A stretch of 64,000 nucleotides of DNA from Sphingopyxis sp. (GTDB taxonomy: Bacteria > Pseudomonadota > Alphaproteobacteria > Sphingomonadales > Sphingomonadaceae): NCBI RefSeq assembly GCF_019459305.1, contig NZ_JAIBES010000139.1, positions 1-64,000 of the forward strand, written 5' to 3'. Position 1 is the first letter of the stretch. Each line of letters begins with the position of its first letter. Under the pieces are notes generated by a model. The model worked only from the letters and a program-made list of their open reading frames with translations, was not told the DNA's origin and did not search any database. Positions 56,083-64,000 of this stretch are shown in pieces. The position numbers and the translations under genes were made by a program.

Positions 56083-57303
56083 ATGCTGTATCACGCCTTT
56101 GAAATGCACAAGAGCTGGCTGGCGGGCGCGAGCGCGCTGGCGACCGCGGGCGCGCAGGTGATGCAGCACCCGGCAAACCCACTGGGCTATTTTGGCGGCA
56201 GTTCGCAATTTGCATCGGCGCTGGAAGTATTCGCGCATGCCGCGGCGCCGCGCGGCAAGCCCGCGTTCGACCTTTACGAGACCGCCGTCGGTGGTGAAGT
56301 GGTGCCGGTGACCGAGGTAGTTGAGGCGCGCAAACCGTTCGGGCAGCTCAAGCATTTCAAGCACAAGGGTACGAAAGACGCGCCCAAGTTGCTGATCGTC
56401 GCACCGATGTCGGGCCATTATGCGACCTTGCTGCGCGGCACGGTCGAGCGAATGCTGCCCGGGCATGATGTGTGGATCACCGACTGGCGCGACGCGCGCA
56501 ACGTGCCGCTGGAGGCGGGCAGGTTCGACCTCGACGATTATATCGATTATCTGATCGGCTGGATGGAGCATATCGGCCCCGGCGCGCATATGCTGGCGGT
56601 GTGCCAGCCGTCCGTTCCGGCGCTTGCCGCTGCAGCGATCATGGCCGCCGACAAGAATAAATGCCGTCCGAAAACGCTGACGATGATGGGCGGCCCGATC
56701 GATACGCGCAAGGCGCCGACCGCGGTCAATCAGCATGCGATGACGCGCCCGCATGCGTGGTTCCAGGAAAATGTCATCGCGTCGGTCCCGGCCTATTATC
56801 CGGGCGCCGGTCGGCGTGTCTATCCGGGGTTCTTGCAACTCGCGGGCTTCATGTCGATGAACCTGGGCAATCACATGATGAGCCACTGGTCGATGTTCAA
56901 ACATCTGGTCGACGGTGACGGGGAAGAGGCCGACAAGACCAAGGAATTCTACGACGAATATCGCTCGGTGTGTGATATGACCGCCGAATTCTATCTGCAG
57001 ACCGTCGATGTCGTGTTCCAGCGCCACGCGCTGCCCAAGGGCGAGATGCTGCATCGCGGCAAGCCGGTGGATCTAAATGCGATCGAGGATATTGCCCTGC
57101 TCGCGATCGAAGGCGAGCGCGACGATATTTCGGGGATCGGCCAGACGAAAGCGGCGCTGACGCTGGCGAAGAACCTGCCGGCCGAACAGAAGAAATATCT
57201 GATGGCGAAGACGGTCGGTCATTACGGGATCTTCAACGGCCGCAAATGGCGCGAAGATATTGCGCCGGTGGTCGAAAAATGGATACGGAGCAACGGCGGA
57301 TAA
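56083..57303 (+). CDS. phaZ: intracellular polyhydroxyalkanoate depolymerase
   Basis: A 406-residue alpha/beta-hydrolase degrading stored PHA granules. The lipase-box equivalent AVCQPSVP has the nucleophile Cys174 in place of Ser, as in the intracellular PhaZ family; APMSGHYATLLR is the oxyanion region and KTVGHYGIFNGRKWR supplies the late His. The C-terminal domain is PHB_depo-type. AAGGAACG lies upstream of the ATG at 56083. Confidence 0.92.
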   Translation: MLYHAFEMHKSWLAGASALATAGAQVMQHPANPLGYFGGSSQFASALEVFAHAAAPRGKPAFDLYETAVGGEVVPVTEVVEARKPFGQLKHFKHKGTKDAPKLLIVAPMSGHYATLLRGTVERMLPGHDVWITDWRDARNVPLEAGRFDLDDYIDYLIGWMEHIGPGAHMLAVCQPSVPALAAAAIMAADKNKCRPKTLTMMGGPIDTRKAPTAVNQHAMTRPHAWFQENVIASVPAYYPGAGRRVYPGFLQLAGFMSMNLGNHMMSHWSMFKHLVDGDGEEADKTKEFYDEYRSVCDMTAEFYLQTVDVVFQRHALPKGEMLHRGKPVDLNAIEDIALLAIEGERDDISGIGQTKAALTLAKNLPAEQKKYLMAKTVGHYGIFNGRKWREDIAPVVEKWIRSNGG

Positions 57304-57352
57304 CGTCCGCCGCCATCGGCATCGGCCTTTATCGCGGTCGATTCGAGCAGGA

Positions 57353-58080
57353 ATGATCCAAGTGACCAACCGCATCGGGGCAACCTTGGCTGCTGCAATG
57401 CGCGCCGTGGGCAACCAATGGCTGCCGATCGGCGTCGGCGCGGCGGTGTGGATGTTCGTTACGCTGGCCAGCGCGGCGCAAGGCCAGCTTTTTGCAACCT
57501 ATCACGGCCGCGAACAGGATTGGTGGCCGACGCTCGGTTACACTGCGGCGGTCTTTTCGGTCTGGGCGCTTTTGTCGCCCGCCGTGCTGATGGCGGCCGA
57601 CCGGATATGTGCCCCGTTGAAGCGGTGGCGATGGAGCCGGGCGGGGCGGTGTTCCAGGCGATCACGGGCGAGGCCGGGGCGGCATTCGATGCGCTAAGGC
57701 GACGCAATCCCGACGGCGCCGCGGCGCTTTCGCGGCTGGGCGCCCAAGTCGATGACATACTCCTTCTCCATTGGCAGCGCGCCGGACAGGTGCAGGACGA
57801 TACGACCGCGTCGTTGACCACCGGCGTACAGGCGGCGCAGTTCGCATTGGCCGGACCAACATTTGCGGCGGCGCAGGCGCGCTGGGACAGCCATATGTCG
57901 GTCCGGATGGTAGAGGCCGTGCGAGCCAATCCGGGCAAACGCGTAATGGTGATCGGCAGCTACAAGAACCGGGCGATGCTGCAACAGGCCGCGCAGGCGG
58001 TCGCCCCGCAGCGTGTCATCAACGCATCGCAATGGTTCGAAAAGACGAATTCCGCCATAACCGTGATCGAAAGGAAGTGA
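57353..58080 (+). pseudogene. chimeric remnant: LytS-like kinase N-terminus joined out of frame to another protein's C-terminus
   Basis: The first frame (57353 or GTG 57362 to about 57615) encodes 80 residues with two membrane segments and QLFATYHGREQDWWPTLGY, like the sensor domain of LytS-type histidine kinases or LytTR regulators. It then turns into Arg/Trp-rich nonsense. The next frame from about 57625 carries EPGGAVFQAITGEAGAAFDA to NPGKRVMVIGSYKNR and a stop at 58080, resembling the end of a DUF5694/TraB-like protein. The junction suggests a deletion fusion; a frameshifted single gene is less likely. Confidence 0.5.
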
Positions 58081-58082
58081 TG

Positions 58083-58496
58083 ATGAAACGCTGGTATGAT
58101 GGAAGCTGTCACTGCGGCGCGGTGAAATTTCGGTTTCACATGGATGTCGGTTCTGGCACCAGCAAGTGCAACTGCACCTTTTGCTGAAAGCAGCGGAACT
58201 GGAAAGTGGGCGGGTTGAAGCCCGAGGATTTCGAGCTGGTTTCGGGCGAAGACGCCCTGGCGACCTATGCGCGCGAAACCGAAGCGTTCGCGATAGCGCA
58301 CAAATTCTGTGCGACATGCAGAACCCAGACGCACGGCAGCGGCTATCTGAAAGAGCTGGGCGGCGCCTTTGCCTCGGTTCGGGTCGCTGCGATCGACGAT
58401 CTGGCGGTCGAGGAACTGGTCTCCGCCCCGGTCACCTTTTGCGACGGTCTGCAGAACAATTGGTGGACCAGCCCAAACGAGACGCGCCACCTCTAA
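58083..58496 (+). pseudogene. GFA-family gene interrupted by an in-frame UGA
   Basis: The frame encodes 137 codons of a glutathione-dependent formaldehyde-activating-like (Mss4-fold) protein: GSCHCGAVKF, KCNCTFC, then UGA at codon 35 (58185-58187), KQRNWKVGGLKPEDFELVSG and a second zinc pair in FCATCRTQTHG to TAA. The fold's zinc ligands are all present on both sides. A Trp-to-stop mutation, sequencing error or recoding are possible. It starts three bases after the chimeric remnant's stop. Confidence 0.65.
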
Positions 58497-58587
58497 TTGG
58501 TGGTTCTCGAGCCTTGCGCGCGGCGCGACGATTCCGGATTTGACGGGATGCCGACGACCGCAGCCACACCGTGCGGCATTGCGACCC

Positions 58588-58983
58588 TTAGTGCCAGGAC
58601 GAGGTGCGCACGCTCCAGTAGGCGACATACAGCAATCCTGCCCACAGCAGCAAGATCGCGGCCATGCCGACACGGCTCGACGGGCGTTCGCTTGCGGCCT
58701 CCGCGGCGGCGTGGAGTTCGCTCCAGAGCGGGCCGCGGATCAGGCGGCGGACCGCCCACAGTCCCAATGGGACGATAAGGAGGTCGTCGAGCCAGCCCAG
58801 CACCGGAATGAAATCGGGGATCAGGTCGATCGGCGACAATGCATAGGCGGCGACCGCGATCGCCAAGAACCGCGCGAGCACAGGCACGCGCGGGTCGCGT
58901 GCGGCAAGCCACGCGGCGTGCGCTTCGACCGCGAGACGATGGCCAAGATCGCCGATGCGTTCGGAAAGGGATTTGCCGGTCAT
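58588..58983 (-). CDS. DUF1232 (YkvA-type) membrane protein
   Basis: A 131-residue protein. The DUF1232 core YALSPIDLIPDFIPVLGWLDD lies at about 46-66 between hydrophobic segments, and a second membrane helix at about 105-122 is close to the C-terminus. The family is widespread and uncharacterised. It is divergent from the epimerase gene with 24 bases between starts, so the promoters overlap coding sequence. Confidence 0.85.
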   Translation of the reverse strand: MTGKSLSERIGDLGHRLAVEAHAAWLAARDPRVPVLARFLAIAVAAYALSPIDLIPDFIPVLGWLDDLLIVPLGLWAVRRLIRGPLWSELHAAAEAASERPSSRVGMAAILLLWAGLLYVAYWSVRTSSWH

Positions 58984-59007
58984 CGCGATCTATACTAGCC
59001 TTCCTGC

Positions 59008-60000
59008 ATGGCGATCCAACTGAAAAGCGCGCGGGTCGAGCGTTGGGCGGTGGCGGGATCGTCTGTGATCGCGCGCGGCGCCAATAATTTTGTCGATGTT
59101 GTGGTGGCGGAGGTTGAGAGCGAGGGCGCGATCGGGCGCGGCGAAGGCACGCCGGCCTATTATCTGGGCGAGGATGCCGCGGCATGCCGCGATCAGATAT
59201 TGCTGGCGGCGCCGCATATCGCCGACCTGGATGCCGCCACCGCGCGGGCGTTGGTGCAGGAATTGGTGGCGCCCGGCGCCGCGCGCAATGCGCTCGATTG
59301 CGCCTTGTGGGATCTGGCGGCGAAGCAGCGCGGGCTGCGACTCTGGCAGGTGGCGGGCTGCGATGGCGCGCCAACGGCACGGGTTACCGCCTTCACCATC
59401 TCGCTCGGCACGCCAGGGGCGATGGCCGAGCAGGCCGCGACCGCCGAGGCCGACGGCTATCGCCTGCTCAAGATCAAGCTGACCGGCGAGGATGATCGGC
59501 TGCGCGTTGCCGCGGTGCGGACGGGGGCGCCCGAAGCGCGGCTGATTGTCGATGCCAACGAAAGCTGGGGGCAGCTCGACATATTGGCTGAGGCCGAAGC
59601 ACTCGCCGATTTCGGGGTCGAGATGATCGAGCAGCCCGTCGCGGTCGGCGCCGACGCGCTGCTCGATCCGATTTATGCACCGATCCCGTTCGTTGCCGAC
59701 GAAAGCTGCCAGACCGCCGCCGACGTCGCGCGGATCGGCGCCTTCTACGATGGGGTGAACATCAAGCTCGACAAAGCGGGCGGGCTGACCGAGGCGTTGC
59801 GTATCGCCGATGCTGCCGACGCCGCCGGCCTGTCGATCATGGTCGGATGCATGTTGTCGACCAGCCTGGCGATCGCACCGGCGTTCGTACTGGCGCAGCG
59901 GGCGCGATGGGTCGACCTCGACGGCCCCGCGCTGCTGGCGCGGGACCGTGAGGGTGGGTTCGAGTTTCGCGAGGGACGGATTGGGCCGCCGGTCGTTTGA
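59008..60000 (+). CDS. dipeptide epimerase (enolase superfamily)
   Basis: A 330-residue muconate-lactonizing-type enolase-superfamily enzyme related to L-Ala-D/L-Glu epimerase. It shows the KIKLTG acid/base Lys pair (155/157), metal ligands D182 (DANES), E208 (EQP) and D231 (ADES), and NIKLDKAGG with the second Lys. These enzymes act in murein-peptide recycling; other dipeptides are possible. There is no signal peptide. Confidence 0.87.
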   Translation: MAIQLKSARVERWAVAGSSVIARGANNFVDVVVAEVESEGAIGRGEGTPAYYLGEDAAACRDQILLAAPHIADLDAATARALVQELVAPGAARNALDCALWDLAAKQRGLRLWQVAGCDGAPTARVTAFTISLGTPGAMAEQAATAEADGYRLLKIKLTGEDDRLRVAAVRTGAPEARLIVDANESWGQLDILAEAEALADFGVEMIEQPVAVGADALLDPIYAPIPFVADESCQTAADVARIGAFYDGVNIKLDKAGGLTEALRIADAADAAGLSIMVGCMLSTSLAIAPAFVLAQRARWVDLDGPALLARDREGGFEFREGRIGPPVV

Positions 60001-60004
60001 CAAA

Positions 60005-60135
60005 TCCCTGTCGCGCAGCGATGGGGAGGGGAAGGGCTCATCGCAGATGAGTGGTGAAGGGGCGGCAGCGTTTCGCCTTAGACCCTCCGTCAGCCCTTCG
60101 GGCTGCCATCCCCTCCGATGCCTGCGGCACAGGGA
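60005..60135. repeat. palindromic intergenic element with hairpin core
   Basis: The left end TCCCTGTCGCGCAGCGATGG and the reverse complement of the right end (TCCCTGTGCCGCAGGCATCG) are similar, and AGCCCTTCGGGCT forms an internal hairpin. It lies between convergent genes and holds no ORF. Confidence 0.55.
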
Positions 60136-60145
60136 GGATTTGGAG

Positions 60146-60610
60146 TTACAGCGCCACCTCGGCGTGCTTGCCGAGATCGCCTTCGTTCATCTTCATGCCG
60201 GTCATCAGTTTGAAAACGCCCTTTATCCCCGGATCGGCGGTCCAGATTTCGGCATCAGCCAGGTCGAAGCGCAGCAGAACAAGTGTGGGATCATCCTTGC
60301 CGCCGTCATACCAAGCCGCGACGCCGTTGCTCCACAGCCTGTCGAGCACGGCGCGGTCATTTTCGAGCACCAGCGTTCCTGCGATGCAGGCGAACAGGTC
60401 GTGGCCCTTGGATGCGAACTGCGCCATCGCCGGACCGCCGTTCGCAAGGCGGTTGTCGGTCGAGGTAAAGAACCAGAAAGCGCTGTTGGCATCCTTGTCA
60501 AGCTGCGCGTTCATCGGGATGTGATGCTCGCGGCTGCCGGTGGTGCCGACCATCACATAGGGGCTGTCGGCGAGGGCTTTCCAGAACTGCTTTTTGATAT
60601 CGTCGCTCAT
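60146..60610 (-). CDS. pyridoxamine-5'-phosphate-oxidase-fold general stress protein
   Basis: A 154-residue split-barrel flavin-binding-fold protein of the general-stress group (Pfam 16242-like). KQFWKALADSPYVMVGTT opens the domain, and SAFWFFTSTDNRLA and DAEIWTADPG follow. These bind FMN or F420-like cofactors; the role is unknown but often tied to the stress regulon. GGAGACCCC precedes the ATG at 60610, and an EcfG-like promoter lies upstream. Confidence 0.83.
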   Translation of the reverse strand: MSDDIKKQFWKALADSPYVMVGTTGSREHHIPMNAQLDKDANSAFWFFTSTDNRLANGGPAMAQFASKGHDLFACIAGTLVLENDRAVLDRLWSNGVAAWYDGGKDDPTLVLLRFDLADAEIWTADPGIKGVFKLMTGMKMNEGDLGKHAEVAL

Positions 60611-60642
60611 CGAGGGGTCTCCTTTTCTCTTGATGAGTCAAC

Positions 60643-60667
60643 AACGCGGCAGCCGCTCCATTGTTGC
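60643..60667 (-). promoter_or_regulatory. candidate EcfG-type promoter of the stress protein
   Basis: On the minus strand GCAAC, 16 bases, CGTT, one mismatch from the GGAAC-N16/17-CGTT general-stress promoter. It ends about 32 bases before the ATG, in a fitting position. Confidence 0.4.
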
Positions 60668-60672
60668 CCGGC

Positions 60673-61068
60673 TTAGCGTCGCTGCGGCTCGACATAGCTC
60701 ACGACCTCATATTCGATGCCGTCGGGATCGAAGAAATAGAAGCGTCGGCCGGGGTCATAATCGTCGTGGTTGAAGGGGGTGAGGCCAGCCGCCTTTACGC
60801 GCCCTTCAATGGCGTCAAGATCGTCGACCTGCACCCCGACATGGTTAAGCGGCTCGCCCTTGGGATAGCGGATGCCTGCATGCTGTCCGTCCGGCCCGGT
60901 GTAGAGCGCGACATAGGCGGCATCGCTGCCAAGGTGGATCGTGCGGCCGCCGTCGCGCGCCGGGCCGCGCCACCGCTCGTGCCAGCCAAAGATGGCAGCG
61001 AGAAGGGTAGCGGTGCGATCGGGATCGCTGACCGTAAGATTGATATGCTCGATAAAGGGATACGTCAC
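60673..61068 (-). CDS. VOC-family protein, divergent from soxR
   Basis: A 131-residue vicinal-oxygen-chelate protein. IEHINLTVSDP with the N-terminal His, LNHVGVQVDDL in the middle and FDPDGIEYEVVSY with the late Glu are the usual metal ligands, so it could be an active glyoxalase or dioxygenase-like enzyme. It is divergently transcribed from soxR, with a SoxR-type promoter pointing toward it, which suggests a role in redox-cycling-drug detoxification. Confidence 0.83.
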   Translation of the reverse strand: MTYPFIEHINLTVSDPDRTATLLAAIFGWHERWRGPARDGGRTIHLGSDAAYVALYTGPDGQHAGIRYPKGEPLNHVGVQVDDLDAIEGRVKAAGLTPFNHDDYDPGRRFYFFDPDGIEYEVVSYVEPQRR

Positions 61069-61100
61069 GGATTGGCTCCTGATTCGGGTTGACGCAGCGA

Positions 61101-61131
61101 TTTATGAAAGCTGAAGTAAGGTTTAGGTCAA
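61101..61131 (-). promoter_or_regulatory. SoxR-type promoter with 19-bp spacer
   Basis: On the minus strand TTGACC (-35), 19 bases, CATAAA (-10). The spacer CTAAACCTTACTTCAGC-type sequence shares 12 of 18 positions with the enteric SoxR box CCTCAAGTTTGCTTGAGG as I recall it. A 19-bp spacer is the mark of MerR-family activation. It would drive the VOC gene. Confidence 0.5.
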
Positions 61132-61172
61132 GCGACGATTATACGGATGGTGATCGGGCAGGGGAGGGCGCA

Positions 61173-61646
61173 GTGAAGCAACGGACGGATTTAATCGCCA
61201 TCGGCGAACTCGCGGCGCGCACCGGCGTCGCAGTGTCGGCGATCCGTTTCTATGAAGCGAAGGGGCTGCTCGATGCACTGCGCACCGGCGGCGGCCAGCG
61301 CCGCTTCCTGCGCGCCGACATCCGCCGTGTGTCGTTCATCCTGATCGCGCAGCAGATGGGCTTAAGCCTGGAGGAGGTCGCCGCCGAACTGGCGCGCCTG
61401 CCCGCCGGACGGACCCCGAATGCCGCTGACTGGACGCGGATCAGCACCGGGCTGCGCGCGCGCATCGACGCGCAGATCGCGGCGCTGACCCGAACGCGCG
61501 GCTTGCTCGACCAGTGTATCGGTTGCGGTTGCCTAAGCCTGAAGAAATGCGGGCTGTACAACGCGCAGGACAAGGCGGCGCAGCGCGGCGCGGGGCCGCG
61601 TTACGTGCTGGGCGACCGGGCAGGAGATATTGCGGAACTTGGTTGA
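61173..61646 (+). CDS. soxR: redox-sensitive transcriptional activator SoxR
   Basis: A 157-residue MerR-family regulator. The winged helix (about 9-75) has IGELAARTGVAVSAIRFYEAKGLL, followed by a dimerisation helix. The [2Fe-2S] ligands C115, C118, C120 and C126 are in CIGCGCLSLKKC. Oxidation of the cluster activates target promoters. The start is GTG at 61173 with GGGGAGGG; the ORF-track start at 61089 overlaps the operator. No soxS is present, as usual outside enterics. Confidence 0.92.
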   Translation: MKQRTDLIAIGELAARTGVAVSAIRFYEAKGLLDALRTGGGQRRFLRADIRRVSFILIAQQMGLSLEEVAAELARLPAGRTPNAADWTRISTGLRARIDAQIAALTRTRGLLDQCIGCGCLSLKKCGLYNAQDKAAQRGAGPRYVLGDRAGDIAELG

Positions 61647-61751
61647 AGCGCGCGAGTGTGTTTCGGCAATGGAGTCGTTAGCAGGCGCTCCAGCCAACGA
61701 GGAAATGTATGCGCGGGACAAGCCGCCGGTGGACTCGCGACGCCGCGCGCG

Positions 61752-63914
61752 TCAGTCGGACGGGCGCGCGGCGGCGGCACGGGTCCAGCCTTTGCGATAT
61801 TTGGCAAACCAGGCGAGGATCGCGGCAGCCTTGGCGGCCGATTGCGACGGGCGCGCGGCGATGCCGCCGTGACTGGCGCCGGGGATGGTGACGAGCGCGG
61901 TGGGCACGCCGCGTAGGCGGAGCGCGGTGTAATATTGTTCGGATTCGCTGACCGGGGTGCGATAATCCTCGGCGCCGACGACGACCAGGGTCGGGGTTTC
62001 GACATTCCCGACAAGTGACAGCGGCGACAGCGACCAGTAAAGTTCAGGCTTTTCCCACGGCATCGCGCCGAGCCAATAGGGGCCGAAAAAGGCGGGGCCG
62101 TCGGCGGTGAGCGCCTGCGTGGTCCAGTTGATCACCGGTTTCTGGGTGACCGCTGCCTTGAAGCGGTTGGTTTTGCCAACGATCCAGCTGGTGAGCACGC
62201 CGCCGCCCGAGCCGCCGGTGACGAACAGCGCGTCGGGATCGGCGACGCCGAGTGCGATGGCGCGGTCGACGATGCTGATCAGGTCGAAATAATCATTGCC
62301 CGGATAGGCCTTGTCAATTTCCTGCGCGAACGCCTCGCCATAGCTGGTCGAGCCGCGCGGGTTGGCCGAGAGGACGGCGTAGCCGCCTGCTGCATAAAGC
62401 TGGTTGTCAGTTGAAAAATGCGGACCATAGGCGGTGAAGGGGCCGCCGTGGATTTCGAGGATCAACGGCACGCGTTGACCCTCGACATAGCCGGGGGGCA
62501 GGGTCAGCCAGCCTTCGATCTCTTTGCCGTCGTGGCTGGAGGGGGTGGTGATCTTGCGGACTTCGCCGAGCGCTTTGACTTCGCGAAGCGAGCGGTTGAG
62601 ATCGGTGAGGATGCGCGCCGATCCGCCTCGCGCGAGTTGAACCTCGGCCGGGCGGGTGGCGGTGCCGCCGGTGAAGGCAATCGCGCCGCCGTCGGACACG
62701 GTGAAGCTGCCGCCGGTGTAGGGGCGGTCCATGCCGCCGCCCGACAGCCCCTTGGCGACGTCGCGGACCGATCCGTCGAGGTCGATGCGCGCGATTTTGG
62801 TTTCGCCATGATCGTCATATTGCGCGTAGAGTGCGCGGCCGCCGTCACCCCATAGGATCGCGTCGACGCTGTAATCCCAATTTTCGGTGAGGTTGCGGCG
62901 GCCCGAGCCGTCGCGGTTCATCACATAGAGGTGGGTGTTTTCATAGGCGCGCCCGGCGTCGTCGAACCCGAGATACGCGATCTTGCTGCCGTCGGGCGAG
63001 ACGAGCGGGTTCGCGTCGGGACCGTTGCGGTCGGTGAGCGCGGTGATGCGGCCGCTGGCGACGTCGAGCGCGTGGACCTCGCTTTCGAGCGCGTCGGTTT
63101 CCCAGTCGGGCTTGCGATTGGCGGCGAAATACAGCGTGCGGCCGTCGCGCGACCAGCTGAGCGGGCCATTGTCGTGATAGGGGCCAAAGGTTAGCTGGCG
63201 CGGGGCGCCGCCGTTGGCGGGGACGAGGAAGATTTTTTCGAAGCCCGGTTCGACATAGCCCTGTCCGTCGGCGCGATAGGTGAGGAGGTCGCGGATTTCG
63301 AGCGGTTCGGCCCAGGTCGCGCCCTTCGGCTTGTTGGCGGGTGCGGCGCCGAGTTTCAGTCCCTCATCCTTGACCAGCATCGTGTAGGCGATCGAACGGC
63401 CGTCAGGCGCCCAGGCAAGCGATGAGGGCGCGGTCGGCAGGCCGGTCAGCCGCACCGCCTCGCCGCCCTGCATCCAGCGCACCCACAGCTGGGCGCTGCC
63501 GCCGTCGGTCGAGGCATAGGCAAGGCGCTTGCCGTCAGGCGACCAGCGCGGCGCAAAGGCGCCGCCTTGCCGCCCGGCGAGCGGGGTTTCGTCGCCCGTC
63601 GCGGTGTCGATCAGCCAGATCGTGCTGACCGCGCGGTCGGTCATGATGTCGTTCTGGCGGCGGACATAGGCGATGTGGCGGCCGTCGGGGCTGATCTGCG
63701 GATCGGCGGCGATGGCGAGATCGAACAGGTCGGCGCCGGTCAGGCGGCGTTCGGGCGCGGTGCGCGCGCTGCCGACCGCCGATCCGGGTGTTGCAGCGGG
63801 GGTGGGGGTGGCTTTTTCCTCAGCGGTTGGCGTCGGGGGCGGCATATCCTGCGCAAAACTCAGCTGCGAAGAAAGTGCGAGCAGGCTCGCACCGAGAATT
63901 TCAAGTTTGCGCAT
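61752..63914 (-). CDS. S9-family (prolyl-oligopeptidase/DPP-type) exported peptidase
   Basis: A 720-residue serine peptidase. The signal peptide is about 1-21 (SFAQ), followed by a Pro/Thr-rich stretch, an eight-blade-like beta-propeller (about 60-430; ADPQISPDGRHIAYVRR, RWSPDGKRLAY and similar blades) and an alpha/beta-hydrolase domain (about 450-720). The catalytic Ser is in TGGSGGG, Asp in VVGAEDYRTPV and His in PGASHGG. The ATG at 63914 has AGGGACGG upstream; 63938 is less likely. Confidence 0.9.
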   Translation of the reverse strand: MRKLEILGASLLALSSQLSFAQDMPPPTPTAEEKATPTPAATPGSAVGSARTAPERRLTGADLFDLAIAADPQISPDGRHIAYVRRQNDIMTDRAVSTIWLIDTATGDETPLAGRQGGAFAPRWSPDGKRLAYASTDGGSAQLWVRWMQGGEAVRLTGLPTAPSSLAWAPDGRSIAYTMLVKDEGLKLGAAPANKPKGATWAEPLEIRDLLTYRADGQGYVEPGFEKIFLVPANGGAPRQLTFGPYHDNGPLSWSRDGRTLYFAANRKPDWETDALESEVHALDVASGRITALTDRNGPDANPLVSPDGSKIAYLGFDDAGRAYENTHLYVMNRDGSGRRNLTENWDYSVDAILWGDGGRALYAQYDDHGETKIARIDLDGSVRDVAKGLSGGGMDRPYTGGSFTVSDGGAIAFTGGTATRPAEVQLARGGSARILTDLNRSLREVKALGEVRKITTPSSHDGKEIEGWLTLPPGYVEGQRVPLILEIHGGPFTAYGPHFSTDNQLYAAGGYAVLSANPRGSTSYGEAFAQEIDKAYPGNDYFDLISIVDRAIALGVADPDALFVTGGSGGGVLTSWIVGKTNRFKAAVTQKPVINWTTQALTADGPAFFGPYWLGAMPWEKPELYWSLSPLSLVGNVETPTLVVVGAEDYRTPVSESEQYYTALRLRGVPTALVTIPGASHGGIAARPSQSAAKAAAILAWFAKYRKGWTRAAAARPSD

Positions 63915-64000
63915 GAAAACCGTCCCTTTTTTTGCCAACCGGTGCAGGTCTGTCTCTTTCGGGACGGCGCGTCAACTACGTCCGGTTGCGTGCGGCGGAC

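Noticed and set aside
55861-57054. N-terminal extension of the ABC exporter ORF
   Set aside because: The extension is antisense to phaZ and has the typical shadow composition. The exporter aligns from about 55860.
58185-58187. Selenocysteine as the meaning of the UGA in the GFA-family gene
   Set aside because: No clear SECIS-like hairpin with a GU apical loop is visible right after the codon, and no sel genes are in the window. Kept only as something to exclude.

Overview
The window is GC-rich, densely coded chromosomal DNA of an alphaproteobacterium. The gene families (TrcR/DUF1013, HerA-type ATPase, TIGR02186 next to a TauE/SafE permease, intracellular PHA depolymerase, SleB-type hydrolase, OmpA with a poly-proline linker) and several palindromic intergenic elements suggest Sphingomonadales, most likely a Sphingopyxis-like genome. 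That assignment is inference from family content; no rRNA or tRNA gene was recognised. I found about 60 intact protein genes, eight gene remnants or broken genes and several structured intergenic repeats.

Region by region. 1-8.5 kb: trcR, an MBL-fold hydrolase, a DUF481 outer-membrane protein with a duplicated N-terminal segment, an M20 peptidase translationally coupled to a VOC protein, a TrmO-like tRNA methyltransferase, an SDR enzyme and class I fumarase. 8.6-12.3 kb: a membrane protein, a MerC-domain protein followed by a Zur-like Fur regulator, then a divergent nitric-oxide module. In that module an NsrR-type Rrf2 regulator and a group III truncated haemoglobin, a small membrane protein and a YeaR-like DUF1971 protein flank an 11-1-11 inverted repeat that looks like an NsrR operator. 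12.3-20.5 kb: acyl-CoA ligase, fused PabB-PabC, aspartate aminotransferase, a 35-residue membrane microprotein overlapping exported MsrA, and a beta-lactamase-like lipoprotein. 20.6-33 kb: sucC, etfB-etfA, a DUF389 membrane protein, a TonB-domain protein, a phosphotransferase/acyl-CoA dehydrogenase pair, PhnA-like protein, exported methyltransferase, D-aminoacylase-type amidohydrolase and an MDR dehydrogenase bracketed by two palindromic elements.

33-43.8 kb: a truncated and frameshifted tryptophan dioxygenase-like remnant, a DUF885 lipoprotein coupled to nhaA, a beta-barrel remnant, TauE/SafE plus TIGR02186, a HerA-like ATPase, a VOC protein, a cell-wall hydrolase, a cold-shock protein with a long leader and a frameshifted lipoprotein. 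44-50.4 kb: the classical translation/transcription operon rimP-nusA-ylxR-infB-rbfA with a DUF1697 gene inserted before rbfA. 50.5-51.5 kb: a strong 19-bp-stem hairpin and the wreckage of a tail/terminase cluster of gene-transfer-agent or prophage type (HTH protein, tail-protein C-terminus, DUF2793 with two nonsense codons). 51.6-64 kb: ompA, an orphan ExbD/TolR gene behind a Zur-like box, DUF1993, an ABC exporter, phaZ, an apparent deletion chimera, a GFA-family gene interrupted by UGA, DUF1232, dipeptide epimerase, a PNPOx-family stress protein, a VOC gene divergent from soxR with a SoxR-type 19-bp-spacer promoter, and an S9 peptidase.

The most coherent functional themes are redox and nitrosative defence (NsrR module, MsrA, SoxR-VOC), acyl-CoA oxidation feeding ETF, and core translation-factor biogenesis. 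The most unusual features are the NO module with its uncharacterised membrane partner, the micropeptide-MsrA overlap, the M20 peptidase with substituted metal ligands, and the cluster of decaying genes.
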